Source: Thermomucor indicae-seudaticae (taxonomy: Eukaryota > Mucoromycota > Mucoromycetes > Mucorales > Lichtheimiaceae). Taken from it: a stretch of DNA of 64,000 nucleotides. Where the stretch lies: positions 46,181-110,180 of the forward strand of contig JSYX01000012.1 of the NCBI GenBank assembly GCA_000787465.1. The letters are read 5' to 3'. Position numbers and translations under genes: made by a program. Shown one piece after another: positions 21,105 to 35,709 of this stretch; the stretch's first letter is position 1, and each line of letters opens with the position of its first letter. The notes beneath the pieces were generated by a model. The model made no database searches. It was given only the letters and a program-made list of their open reading frames with translations, and was not told the origin of the DNA.

Positions 21105-23918
21105 CTAATGTTTTGACTTGTGTTTCTTTCTGCTTGGTCTTGCATTCTTCTCCTTCCTCTTCTGTTTCAGCAAGCGCTCTTTGCGAACTTGAGCAGGCGT
21201 CTTCAATTCACTCTCGGCACGTTTCCGCTTTTTATTATTCTCATCTTTGGATGGTTCCTTAGCGTTGTGGCGATATCGTCGCGTTACTTGCATGTTAGCC
21301 GCCGACGGGAGCTCTTTTTCACCTGTTCGCGGGATGGCTATCTTTTTCTTTTTGGACCACTCATCGAATCGCCCGCTCTTGTATGTGGCTGGAATGAGCG
21401 CGCCGCTCTCAGTCTTGATCAACTTCTTGTTATCTGATCCAATGCCAGTGCCACGCACGAACTTCTTCTTTTTGGAATCCCACCGAAGAGCGTTCCTGCG
21501 AATTTGATTCAGAGCATCGTTATCGTCACCGACAAGATCAAGCTGAACCCTTTCAGCTTGCTCCGCAAAACTTCCCGAGGTTTTCATTGAATAACCGCGT
21601 TCAGTATTCGCATCCTTTTGCGTATAATGCAGATAGTACTCTTCGTCTCGGTGGCTGGTTGGCTTGACTAATAAAATGCAAAGCATCTCCTTCAATATAA
21701 TTATCAGATGATTCTTAGTATTGTTGCTTGCATTACCTTTTTCGCTGGATTTTGGTATATTGAAGACTTTGGCAAGGTCGTCTTCTGCAACTTCACCACC
21801 TAAATCAGTTATCCGTTTTTCAAGATTCTTGCCCTCTTCGACAGTGGCAGATTGTTGTTCTTTTGATTTAGCAGCCTCAATGACTGCGCCTACAGCCTCC
21901 CGCCGACTGCGCATAACCATCGTTGCAGCGTCTGCTTTCTTTTGCCCACGGCGGCCAACTTCAAAAATAGTCTGTCCAGCTAGTTAGTCCCAAATAATAC
22001 TGTGCCTGCCTGTATATGCTTTCTTTACCTCTGCTGGCCGGAAATCGGAAATCTTGTTGATTAGTTCCAAACGCTGCTGTTCCAATTCACTTGTAGTACT
22101 GCTGGTCACTATAATGTAAAGTCAATTACGGCCTAAATGCTCTACTTTAGGGCATGCTGGTCTTACAGAATAGCGGGTGTAAATCTTTCCAAGTCGGCTT
22201 TTTCATCAGCTCTTTAGCTCGTCCGTAACTCTCTGCCGCAGCACGAGGCTTTGTCTTATTGTAAAGCTTGTAGGCGTTTCCTGCTGTCTTATGCATTCCT
22301 TCCAAGCTTGCATCACCGGCTATCTGTTGCTGAATCCAAAGGATATCATCGCTAAGTGATTCGGAAGGCATGGATCCAATCACAAGACTTGAGGTATAAT
22401 CCACATTCTCTTTCTCCTTTTCTTTATATCCCAATATCACGGGCCTCGTCAAAAACAAGCTAAGGTCAACCATGTACGGGAACTCGGAGGCTGTTACCAA
22501 AGAGTAGGCCCAGCCACGTCTACCTGCACGCGCAACACGACCCACTCGATGTACAAACACTTTTGAAGTCCCAGGGAAATCGTAGTTGATCACGTTTTCA
22601 AGGATAGGGATATCGATACCACGAGCTGCCACGTCCGTAACAACGAGCAGATTCGTCAAACCGGATCGGAATCGGTTAACCTGAATATTGCGTGCTGTCT
22701 GATCCAGGGAGCCGTATACGTAGGAAACCTGATAGCCGACTTGCTTCAAAATGTGACTAAGATACTCTACATGGTGCTTGGTAGCGACAAACAGTATCGT
22801 CTGCCCCTCTGCTTCGACTGCTGTACGTTTTTTCTTCTTCTTCTTATCCTCTTCTGATGAATTCCCGGCCTGTGCAGTCTTTTTTGGAAGTTTGATTACA
22901 TTTCGAAGTAGATACAAGAGAGCGGCTTCCTTTTCTGATTCCTTCACTGAAAAGAAAGCCATCTGTAAAACAAAAGGTCAATGAGATCTGCGCAGAAACT
23001 ACAACTCAACCATTTTACCTCAAGATCTTTGCTAATCTTTGTATCAGCATCCAGGCGCACCAGGGTTGGCTCCTGTAAGCCAGCTTTTGCAAAATCAACG
23101 AGCATTTTAGGCAAAGTGGCTGAAAAGAGTAATGTCTGGCGATCAGTCGGTAGGCGAGCCAGGATTTCATGCAGCTGAACAGTGAAACCCATCTCGAACA
23201 GGCGATCAGCTTCGTCAAACACCACATACTCCATCGACCTGAGATCCAGATCCATTTCAACTACCAAATGCAGCAGACGACCAGGCGTGGCAATCAGGAT
23301 ATCGGGATTGCTGGCAATCATACTAAACTGATCGTCAAGGTTGTCGCCACCTACAAGCACGCAACTTCTTAAGTCCGTGTATTTGCCGAGTTCTTTGCAT
23401 ACTTTCTGCGTTTGCAAAGCCAGTTCACGAGAAGGTGACAAGACCAGGGCGCGTGCACCGACTTTGGCAGAATGGCTTTTGAGGCGTTCAAGCATAGGAA
23501 TCAGAAATGCTGCTGTTTTGCCGGAACCTGTTCGAGCCATGCCGACAACGTCCTGACCTTGCATAATCAGTGGGATCGTTTTGCGCTGAATCGGGGTCGG
23601 CACTTTGAACCCCTTGTGCAGAATCGCTTTGAAAATTGAATTGCTGAGACCTAGCGAAACAGCAAAGCGTGTAAGCGAACGTCATTGCAACGATTTGAAA
23701 GAACGTTCTGCGTTACCCATAGACTGGAAACCACCCGATTTCTTATTCTTGCGATTCGCTGCAATTGTTTCATTGACAATAAACTTTTCTTCTTCAGAAC
23801 TGTCGTCTTCGCTGTCGCTCATGGGGACAGGTGCCGCCTTTTTGACTGGTGCTGATGGTTCTGCAGGGACAGCAGAGGGTTTGATCCCTTGAAACATGTC
23901 ATATTCTTCGTCCTCCAT
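21105..23918 (-). CDS. DBP10: DEAD-box RNA helicase Dbp10/DDX54 (60S ribosome assembly)
   Basis: Six exons: 23918-23717, 23650-23019, 22962-22167, 22108-22029, 21971-21737, 21667-21105; 835 codons. An acidic N-terminus leads to the Q motif ([15 protein letters not shown]), motif I (ARTGSGKT), DEAD ([12 protein letters not shown]) and SAT (LFSATLPK). The second helicase lobe has [11 protein letters not shown] and [10 protein letters not shown], the form seen in DDX54. The segment [22 protein letters not shown] is specific to the Dbp10 family, and the tail is very basic ([22 protein letters not shown]). Dbp10 acts in the nucleolus on 25S rRNA near the peptidyl-transferase centre. The insert [14 protein letters not shown] between the lobes is a species-specific low-complexity piece. 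Start is the ATG of MEDEEYD. No neighbour has a linked role. Confidence 0.93.
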
Positions 23919-24856
23919 GATCAACCGATGCGAGATCTATGAAAAAAAAATATTGTTGTTCCACAAAAGGAAGAGGTTGCTCCACACTCCGCTTCGTCTG
24001 CTTTGTCAAAAATCAAGCACTGATAAATGTGAGGAAAAATCAATAGATAGCTACATAGATACTGCAAAACAGCAATGTGTTACAAGGCACACAGATTACT
24101 GCCCGTGTAGCTAAAGACAGTTCCTTTGTCTGTTGGCTGTGCATATCGGCTAAATATTGGCGAAGACTCATACTGCGTTTGATGATAAGCTAGCGAATAC
24201 TGGAAGACATCTAGAAATAGGGAACGTACGGTGTCTTTAATTCTGAGTGATCAGCTTTGAATAGAACTCACTAGATGAACAGAGCCTTTCCAAAAGACTA
24301 TCGCTAATAAACCTCACCTTTACCCCTGCCCAAGTGCCTGCCTTTCGCTGCTGACCGTTCCTCAGAACTGCTATCTTTGAAAGACAAATAGTCTATGTTG
24401 TTTATTCAGTACGACAGCCTCTCCGGGTGTCATGGCTCTCGAATATACAATCCACATACTGTCCTCTAAGTGAGTTATTTAACCTCTGTGCATGCGCTAC
24501 ATCCACATCAAAGCACATCTGACGAACGTTTCATTGTTCTATCTATCACGCGAGAGATCCGTCGCTGATAAAGATAAGCCGCTACCGTCGATGTCTGCCG
24601 TTAAGACAGTCTGCCAGACAGACCGTCTTATTGCACAGTTCCGCAGAAGCCGTGGACCGCATCATAACTCGATTGCATTTCGATATTGATGAAACAAACC
24701 AAAAAACGCTTTGATCATTTTCAGACGGAATGACGTGCGCGATAACGGGCAATCATTCGTCGCTAACAGCGCCTTTTCCTTTGCAAAGTATGGCAGGTAT
24801 ATACATACAACGCAATACTAGCTGCTTATTATGTTGAACAGCCGTATCTCGACTTC
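23919..24856. other. Intergenic region between DBP10 start and BLOC1S1 end
   Basis: Upstream of DBP10; no coding pattern, RNA gene or repeat recognised on either strand. Confidence 0.4.
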
Positions 24857-25524
24857 TCACTCTGTAATGGAGCTCGGTGTTTCAGATGTGGATTCATTTA
24901 CGGGCTGACCATCGATCGTTCCTATACATTCAAATCACATTTTTAACGTGTTCTGCACGCGAAAGTTTACTGAATGAGTTACCTTGGTGCACGAATTCAA
25001 GGGTCGCCATAATGGTCCGCATATCATGCTCCATCATCTCTGCCCAGTTTCGAACATCACCCAGTTCCTACATACCATCTTTAATAATTGCCATATATAT
25101 GCAGAATGGGTTTCCCGCTCTGGACCTTGAGCGCCGTATTAAACTCATCTACAAGTGTGAGCCATTGTTTGGTTTGTTTCATGTATTTTGACGTTTGGTT
25201 TGAAAGCTTCCGTGATTCTTGCTCAAGTTCTTTTTGACGCGCAAACACATCAGAGACGCTTTTTATTGTTTCTGATAAGCGCAGATTCTTATGTTGAGCA
25301 TTGCGGAGGCTTACCCTTGGTTCAAGTGTTCCGTGAGATTGTCTGTTAACTGATTGATTGCTTGGACGGCTTCTTTCCGTAATCGATCTTTATGGTTTTC
25401 TCTTGTGAATGTTCACGTGGGCAGGAGTGACTTGTTGAGAACAAATAGTACCACTTTGTCTCTTTCGCTCAGCTTGCGCCTGCTGATGATTTCTCAACAA
25501 TTGGGACAATGATGGTTCGGACAT
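24857..25524 (-). CDS. BLOC1S1: BLOC-1 complex subunit 1 (BLOC1S1/GCN5L1), with an apparent 1-nt frameshift
   Basis: Four exons: 25524-25455, 25399-25126, 25067-24983, 24921-24857. The protein starts MSEPSLSQLLRNHQQAQAER, continues KDRLRKEAVQAINQLTDNLTEHLNQ, and after the shift RNAQHKNLRLSE...VFARQKELEQ, YMKQTKQWLTLVDEFNTALK, then ELGDVRNWAEMMEHDMRTIM and ATLEFVHQ. This is the family core (KQT-QW--LV--FN-ALKEIGDV-NWA). The exon sum is 494 nt, one short of a multiple of three. The break is in exon 2 at the CCC run 25314-25316, where GGG on the coding strand should be GGGG for the family frame. A real deletion, a sequencing error and an odd splice are all possible; an intron there (32 nt) would leave the wrong phase. 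In animals the complex acts in lysosome and endosome biogenesis. The last exon encodes a divergent tail. Confidence 0.78.
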
Positions 25525-26246
25525 TCTCCTTACTGGAACGTTGGTTTTCGGAAAATCTCCCGTTTCACAAATTTGACGAGCATGGAGGCAAGCGGATCAG
25601 GGGGAGAATAGACATATAGCAGATCCACGTTTCCCGATTTCTCTCAGTATAAGGAGTCGGTCTTCCCCTTAACAAGTAAGGCTTGCTGAGAGGAACATAA
25701 TGAAAAGAAAAAGGTAAAGGTCATTTGTTGTGGACATTGCGTATAGATGCAAGTCAAGTAAAGTTAGAGCAGCCTGTTCTCTAGTTTTTGTACGCTTAAA
25801 GTTCGAATGTGTTTCCTTTCCCTGGATTGCGATGCCCGCTCGGTCATGAAATAACCCCGTGTCAAAGGGGAATGGGAGGACAGAAATAGAGACAATGTGA
25901 GAGAATGATTTGTGAGGGAAGCTTACATGCAAAATTGTTTATATTCAAAACGTGCTGTTTATATGTCAGAAAAGCAACTCGTGCCGTCAATAAATGATTT
26001 CTATAGGTTTGCAGACAAAAGAAGGCCATAATCTGTTGCCAAAGTAGAATGCCTGATTGGTGTAACATGAATACGACTCCCTCGATGTCCCATTATCTCC
26101 ATACCAGTCTCCCCTTTGCTCGTGCTGGATGACAGCACATTTTGTTTATTGAGCATGATGATCTCGTGATATATATAAATACTCGCTTAATACATCTCCT
26201 TTAACGTGACGCTTTCTTCTTTGTCTTCTCTTCTTTGTCTTTTACC
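25525..26246. other. Divergent intergenic/promoter region
   Basis: Separates BLOC1S1 (minus) from the acidic protein gene (plus), so it should hold both promoters. A TATA-like GATATATATAAATA lies at about 26167, 80 nt before the plus-strand ATG, followed by a pyrimidine-rich leader (26200-26245). No gene seen. Confidence 0.4.
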
Positions 26247-27230
26247 ATGACAGAGGAACAGCCTATCAATACTACTGCCACCGAAGAGCAAACGGCCGCT
26301 GAACCTGTAGCTGAGCAACAGCAACAATCATCTTCGCCTACTGCCGAAGTTTCGACCAGTACCGGCAAGCCTACCTCGCCCAAACGTCTTAATTTGTTCA
26401 ACCCCTTCAAAAGCAGCTCAAACACGAACAAGAAAGACAAGGATGCAGATGAAGAGGCAGCAGCAGCAGCGGACGAAGAGACTCCTGCCGGAGGAGATCA
26501 GGAAGCTAAACCAGTCGAAAAACGCAAGTCTAAAGGATTCGGTAGCTTGTTCTCTAGCAAGAAGGTAAGAGAAAGGAATGCGGGATAGTTGACAAGAACG
26601 AACAGTTGAGCTCAAGTGGTATGATGATAATAGGCATCTTCCAAAGCTACTGAGGAATTGCCCAAGACCGAGCAACCTGACACCGAGGCCGCTGCGGAAG
26701 GTGAGGAACAGCAACAGGAGCAACAACAACAAGAAGAACAAGCGGCTGCTGCCGAAACGGCAGAAGTGTCTACTTCGGCAACTCCCAAGCGACAATCGCT
26801 GATTAGCAAATTCTTTGGCGGAAACAAGAAGAAAGACAGCGAAAAAGCCGCACCCAAGGACGACGCACCCAAAGATGAGCAAGGTGAGTTTTAACTGCGG
26901 TTTGGATTGACCTATCTGCATGAGATCTTTGACACGAAATGCCATGCAGAAGCTGCACAGGAACAACCTGAGGAAGAAAAGAAGGATGCGCCTCGTCCAT
27001 CGTCGCCTTTGGGTCGCCGTTTGACAGACCTGTTCTCCAAGATTCCAAAGAAGGATAAAAAGTCAGGCAACGATAACACGGAAAAGACGACACAAGAAGA
27101 ACAACAAGAGGAAGCAGAAGTGGAAGAGCAACAAAAAGAAGCAGCCGAACCTCAAGCCAGCACAGCTGCTGAAGAGACTCCTGCTGCTGCTACTGCCACT
27201 CCCGCTCCAGCTGCCGTTGCGACTGCTTAA
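26247..27230 (+). CDS. Acidic, disordered protein with repeated basic/aromatic modules, function unknown
   Basis: Three exons (26247-26564, 26634-26883, 26950-27230) encode 282 residues very rich in Glu, Ala, Gln, Lys and Thr. Scattered in this disordered background are short basic/aromatic modules: SPKRLNLFNPFKSS and KRKSKGFGSLFSSKK (exon 1), TPKRQSLISKFFGGNKKKD (exon 2), SPLGRRLTDLFSKIPKKDKK (exon 3). Each has an S/T-P or basic start, a Leu-Phe or Phe-Phe core and a lysine cluster. Such modules resemble membrane-binding or phospho-switch motifs of MARCKS-like proteins, which is my inference only. No known domain, signal peptide or membrane segment. A TATA-like box and pyrimidine-rich leader upstream suggest strong expression. 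The ATG in TTTACCATGACAG is the first in frame. Confidence 0.75.
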
Positions 27231-27714
27231 TACGAAAAAAAAGCTCAAACGTACAAAGACAAACATCTGATTGATACCTGTTCTAGCGAGTAGTCTACCC
27301 ACCGTCCTTCTTCCTCATCATTTAATGAATAAATTAGTCGATAAGAAATGTTACGTATGAAGCATATCCTGTGATCATGCCTACTTTCTTTTTCTTTTCC
27401 TTCTCCGAAATGTGGATATCCTGGCTTGGATCATGTGCCTAATCCTGTTTCTCTCTTTTTGCAGGGGACTTGCTTGCTTTTCCGTTGAAGCGGCGTCATG
27501 GATACAGATGACACAAAATATGATGATAGAAAAAAGTTTCAGCTGCATACATAATAATAGATGTGTCAATGATAGACAGAGGCAAAAAGAGACAAGAGAT
27601 GGAGACAAACAAAATTGATCCAATATGCGCCAAGCCCTCTTTTTCTCAATTCAACTCTAAAAAAGAATCTTTTATTCTTTTCTTTCTCATTTTCATTCTT
27701 TCCTGACCACGGCG
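27231..27714. other. Intergenic region
   Basis: 3' space of the acidic protein gene and 5' leader of the F-box gene; 27640-27705 is strongly pyrimidine-rich (TCTTTTATTCTTTTCTTTCT). Nothing else seen. Confidence 0.4.
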
Positions 27715-28956
27715 ATGGTGATTCCTATTGATCGATTGTTCGCGACGTGCATGAAACGTTTTTACGATATCCGTAAAAGGTCATCAGCAGCAGGAGCTCA
27801 AACGACGAGGGCAATGGACGTTTTGCCCACAGAAATCATACTACAAGTCGCTCTGCATCTGGACATTCTGACATTGTACCATCTTTCGCTTGTTTCGCGC
27901 AAATACAGGAACATCCTGACTCGTGCGTCCAGACTTTGGTACTTTATCCACATCGACCCGTGCCTACCGTTTGACAGCCGCCTGTTGCACAGCGCACTTT
28001 GCTTCCTCGTCACGTTTCAACGCAACACTCGGATCCGTTCCGCCCGGTTCGATCATGCACCCATTGAAGACAGTACGCTCGAAAGCATCCTTTTCTATCT
28101 CCCCAACCTCACTCATCTTTCGCTTATTGAATGCCCACGCATTGATTGCTGGAAAATCTTGCGTATCCTAAAGATCGCCACGCCATCCAACCGCTTTCTG
28201 CAGCACCTAACACGCCTCGAAATCCGGGGCAATTTCCCGAGCGAGCGCGGCTACAGGACGTTTGCCATGGAAATGTACTGCTATGGCGAGATCAAGCGGA
28301 TATTATCGGGTCTACGCAACGACGGCAAATCGGTCATGCACGAGCTGTCCGAAACCCAGTACTCATTGTACCAGTTCTGGTTGGTGCTCAGGTCACGGTT
28401 GGAACAGGCCGATTTCCGACCCGTTTGGCTGCCTGACGCCGTGTCGCAATTTATTCGCCTCACTGAAGAAACCACGTCTTCCACCGTACAAGTGGACTTG
28501 CAGCCATGCCCGCTTTGCTACCGAAACGTGGCCACCGCGGATCAGTATCGGTCATGCAAAGTCTGCGGTATCCCGGCGCCATCCATCTGTAGCCAGTGCA
28601 TGTGTCTCCAGTGCGGCGATATGCTCTGTTTCAAATGTAATAAACAGCTCCATAACAATGGCGGCGGTAGACCGGAGGGACCCACAAGGGAAGCCATGGC
28701 TGTCGTGGCTGCCGTAGCCACTGCAACGTCCCCGCAGCGTGATATCATACCGTGGAGGGTGATCCAGTGTCGCCGCTGCCACATCTCGCGTCGTGTCTGT
28801 GGGTCGCCTGGGTGTCAAGCCCCGTTCCTTGCAGCAGACAAGCGATTTGGAAGATGGTATTGTTCTCCTTGCAAGGAGCACCGGAAAGGCGATCGGTGGA
28901 AACTTAAGTCTCGTCTCCTATACAGAAGAGAACAGTCGCCCTCTTTACTCATGTAA
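27715..28956 (+). CDS. F-box protein with a cysteine-rich, zinc-binding C-terminal half
   Basis: A single exon of 413 codons. Residues 35-75 (MDVLPTEIILQVALHLDILT, then LSLVSRKYRNILTRASRLW) form an F-box, which usually binds Skp1 in SCF ubiquitin ligases. A few leucine-rich turns follow (LPNLTHLSLIECPRI). The C-terminal 150 residues have two cysteine clusters: CPLCYRN, CKVCG, CSQCMCLQCG and CFKCNKQLH, then CRRCH, CGSPGC and YCSPCKEH. They are spaced like zinc ribbons, not like RING or B-box consensus. Combined F-box and multi-CxxC architecture suggests a substrate adaptor with a zinc-stabilised docking domain; the target is unknown. A pyrimidine-rich leader precedes the ATG. Confidence 0.8.
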   Translation: MVIPIDRLFATCMKRFYDIRKRSSAAGAQTTRAMDVLPTEIILQVALHLDILTLYHLSLVSRKYRNILTRASRLWYFIHIDPCLPFDSRLLHSALCFLVTFQRNTRIRSARFDHAPIEDSTLESILFYLPNLTHLSLIECPRIDCWKILRILKIATPSNRFLQHLTRLEIRGNFPSERGYRTFAMEMYCYGEIKRILSGLRNDGKSVMHELSETQYSLYQFWLVLRSRLEQADFRPVWLPDAVSQFIRLTEETTSSTVQVDLQPCPLCYRNVATADQYRSCKVCGIPAPSICSQCMCLQCGDMLCFKCNKQLHNNGGGRPEGPTREAMAVVAAVATATSPQRDIIPWRVIQCRRCHISRRVCGSPGCQAPFLAADKRFGRWYCSPCKEHRKGDRWKLKSRLLYRREQSPSLLM

Positions 28957-29081
28957 CGGTAGTCTAAAAAGGTATAATAAATTTAACTCAGATAGCTGTG
29001 ACGTTGCGCTGGGAAAAATCCGCCTTGTTGGAGCTTCTTCGTTTGCACCAGTTGTTCAAAACACAACAAAGCATACGCGTC

Positions 29082-29291
29082 ATGTCTGGAAAGAGTCACA
29101 CCGAAGCGCAGGCACGAGTACCGACCTACCACGATCCTTGGGCTCGACGTGAAGCCTGGCGCAAGCACCCCATCTTCTCAAAGAGCGCCAACGTCAGAAG
29201 CATGTTCCCCGGTCTCGGCATCGCCACTGTGGCCTTCATTGCTTACTGCGGTTACGAACAAATGTTCCTCAAGAACAAGCACCACCATTAG
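29082..29291 (+). CDS. NADH:ubiquinone oxidoreductase B12 subunit (NDUFB3-like)
   Basis: A 69-residue single-exon protein. It has the family pattern of a short N-terminus followed by DPWARREAWRKHP (in NDUFB3, DPWGRNEAWRY), one membrane helix (FPGLGIATVAFIAYCGYEQM) and a basic end with three histidines (KNKHHH), also typical. It is an accessory subunit in the membrane arm of mitochondrial complex I and needs no cleaved presequence. The ATG of MSGKSH gives the usual length; the open frame upstream starts at non-ATG codons and looks like leader. It begins only 126 nt after the F-box gene. Confidence 0.85.
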   Translation: MSGKSHTEAQARVPTYHDPWARREAWRKHPIFSKSANVRSMFPGLGIATVAFIAYCGYEQMFLKNKHHH

Positions 29292-29669
29292 AACCAACAA
29301 CAATCGGCCTTTGGTATGCGCTCAAATGAATCAAAGGCCTTATCGATCGAGAATGCTTACTCTTGAATACCAGGCCAACTCTTAGAAGCGAATACCGTAA
29401 AAAGAAACAGTACACCAAACTTTTTTTTCTCTTGTCCTGGAACGTCATCAGCCAACATCGATTTCTTTGCCGAGATTTTTCCAACAAGTGATAATAAAGC
29501 CATTGGAAGATCGGCCTATACAAAAATCAATAGCAACAGAAATTTGCTTTTTAAGTAAAAAGAGGCATCATTTACAACTGTACAGTGAGAGGAGAGAGGG
29601 GTTTTTGGATGGTATTAACAAAAAGTGGTCTATGTATATAGATTCTAATTTTTGTTCTAGGGAGCCTTT
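29292..29669. other. Convergent intergenic region
   Basis: Shared 3' space of NDUFB3 and HSP70. AT-rich with AATAAA-like sites (ATAATAAAGCC at about 29491). No gene seen. Confidence 0.4.
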
Positions 29670-33074
<3,405 letters not shown>

Positions 33075-34979
33075 TTAGGCTGCTTTGGCGAGTTGGAGAG
33101 CACCTTCTGCCTTTACCTCCTTTGATTCTTCTTCCTTCCACTTAAAGTCCTCTGTAGCAGTATCGACAAGCATCTCGGCAATGGCGAGAGAGGCGGTACA
33201 AGCAGGTGTTGGTGCATTACGGACACAGAGGATCTTGCCGTTCATGACCTTGCGTTCAAGGATGTAATCGTTGGCAGCGACGCCACCGCTCTCAAATACT
33301 TGAGACATCACACCTGCGAAGCTTTCCTCCACCATATCTTCGGTTAGTCCTGGAACGTATGCCTGAGCCGCCCGCAGGAAGGCGCGCTTGTTCATGTCCT
33401 TGTACAGCTCGCCAATGGAAAGGGCCGGGTTCTTGAGCGCAAAGAACCACAGGTTAATGTTGGTGAGCGAATCCCAAAGGTCTCGTAACTTGAAGTCAGT
33501 GAATGTGTAACCCTCACGAGCGAAAGTCAAGCATGCACCAGGGCCAATAATCATCTGAATACCACGACGCGCGTTGACCTGCGAAAAAGGGTCATTTTTT
33601 TAGCATTTATGCCATGCTTTTCTTTTGTCGTGTTATGACTTACAGTTGGCGTAAAGTGTACGCCGACAGGGATGCCGCCACCGCTGGGAACCGGATACAC
33701 ATTCATACGGCAGATACCACGGTATTCAGGCTTGAGTTGATAGTAGGTACCACGGAAAGTCACGACCTTGGCTTTACTAGGGTCACCGCCAGCAAGACCG
33801 GCAACACGATCCGAGTAAAAGCCTGCACAGGTGATGACATTCTTGGCGGAAACCTTGAGAGTAGGACCGCGTTGGTTCGGCTCAGTACCCCATATCTACA
33901 CATAAGAACAAATTACGTAAGCTCTTAATCCTGTAATCCCAGGCAATCGCTCTTGTTGCTCACCTCAATTCTTCCATCGGGTCTCTCCTCGAACTTGGTA
34001 GCTTCAAAAGCAAGTTTAATCTCGCCGCGGCTAGGCAACGGAATATGAGACGAAGAGCAATTGATGATAAATTATGACCATGCAACGTACCCAGATTGAA
34101 CAATTTCGTTGGCGATGCATTGCGCAACTAGACCAAAATCGGTAATACCAGTGTTAGGAGAATATAAGGCAGAATAAGCGACGACGTTTGGTTCCAATCG
34201 ACGGATCTGCAAGGCGGGGAAGGCTGTGAGTCGTTTTGTTTACGTTCGGCATATGGCTAAACATGGATACATTACCTCCTCACTGTTTAGAATCTGCAGG
34301 TCCTTGACGCCATTCAGAGTCGCTGTCTCAAACAGACGCTCGACTTCTTTGTGTTCCTTCTCGTTGACGGCCACGATCAATTTGCCGCACCGTTCGACTG
34401 GTAACTGGTTTTGCTTGCAGTATTCATACATCAAGTCGGCGCCTCGAACACAGGTCTTGGCCATACGTGATCCTGGCTTGTAGTAGATACCTGCATGGAT
34501 CACACCGCTGTTGTGACCTGTTTGATGGGCTGCCACTTCTCGTTCCTTTTCAAGGACGGCCACTGTCATGCTTGGGAATCGCTTCAAGAGCTCACGAGCC
34601 GTAGCAAGACCAATGATACCACCACCAACTACACAAAAGAGTATAAACAAAAAGTCATAAACGGATTAAGCATAAACTAGCGTGTGTGTGCTTTACCAAT
34701 AACTACATCAAAGTCGGTCTTGCCGTTGTTTTGAGCCAACGCAGTACGAAAGTGTTGTTCAGCAGCCATGCCACGCAGCTTGGCGAATCCCGGATTAACC
34801 GGCATGTTTTCACCCGGAAGGCTTTCCCAAAAGGATAACTTCTGATTGGATTCAGCATGGACTCGCTTAGGTTCAGGCTTGACGGCCATGTAAAGGATGC
34901 CTGTTGCGGCAAAGGCGCCCATGGTCAGCGCTGGCATCCGGCCACGTCCAAACATTCTAGCAGATCGAGCAAACACCAT
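33075..34979 (-). CDS. L2HGDH: L-2-hydroxyglutarate dehydrogenase, FAD-dependent, mitochondrial
   Basis: Six exons: 34979-34697, 34628-34276, 34206-34091, 34030-33964, 33895-33644, 33578-33075; 524 codons. The N-terminus is a basic presequence with a hydrophobic segment (LTMGAFAATGILYMAV). The Rossmann FAD motif is VVIVGGGIIGLATARELLKR, split by intron 1. It is followed by VAVLEKEREVAAHQTGHNSG and VIHAGIYYKPGS, diagnostic of L2HGDH among DAO-type oxidoreductases. Further family segments are CGKLIVAV, RRLEPNV, TGITDFGLVAQ and GPGACLTFAREGY. The enzyme oxidises L-2-hydroxyglutarate, a side product of malate dehydrogenase, to 2-oxoglutarate and passes electrons to the respiratory chain (metabolite repair). 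All introns are GT-AG. Confidence 0.93.
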
Positions 34980-35709
34980 ATTTACTGATAATTGGGAAGA
35001 AAAGAAAGAGAGAGAAGGAGAGATTTTCCTTTGGCCCCTTCACCCTCTGATATGTAGTTTATATAGTCTGTAGCCTTTTCATTACAAATAAGCAAAGAAC
35101 CTTCCACCTTGGCAAATCACCCCCGAAAGTACGATAAAATAAGAATAATAGCCATCCACGGAACCATGTATGCATGCAATGATTGCAAGGAGTATGCATT
35201 TCTGTACGTGTGGCTATCCTTCCCCCTTTCGCCAACCCAAACAATTCCTCATAACCCCTACTTCCGAACCTCTTTTCTTGTAGTATCATGGGTCTACAAG
35301 CAATTACAGTACTACATGAGCGAACTAAGAATATAACTGTCTTATTTATGATTGATATTGCCCTTTTGAGGGGATCTTGTCAATCCTTCATTTCTATTTC
35401 TTCTCCTATTGTCGGCTCAACGGGGTTTGTGTGGATATGGATGTGGGTGGAGAGAGCCAAGGGATGAGCCCTTCCATGGGAGAGGGCAGTAGTAATATCA
35501 GTTTCGACTGCCCTTTTCCGTCGTCAACGCCAAGATTTTCAACACTACTCCGTAAATGACAATATGGATAAGGGCTGAACCCTGATTTTCTATCCAAACC
35601 GAGCATGACAAAACAAATAACAACAATAACACGGGCCGAGAGTGGGTTCAATGCCAGTTTATGTATATATAAGCGTGTAGGTTGTATGTAATGCATTCTT
35701 TTTCCCTCT
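34980..35709. other. Intergenic region between PBDC1 and L2HGDH
   Basis: Promoter side of L2HGDH and 3' side of PBDC1. A purine-rich run (GAAAAGAAAGAGAGAGAAGG) at about 34999 is the complement of a pyrimidine-rich L2HGDH leader. No gene seen. Confidence 0.4.

Noticed and set aside
25286..25317. A 32-nt intron in BLOC1S1 (GG|GTAAGC to CATAAG|)
   Set aside because: The next exon would be in the wrong frame and the intron would be far shorter than all others here; a 1-nt deletion explains the data better.
26418..26966. 182-codon minus-strand frame opposite the acidic protein
   Set aside because: Its Ser/Leu/Phe/Cys runs are the complement of Glu/Gln/Lys codons of the plus-strand gene.
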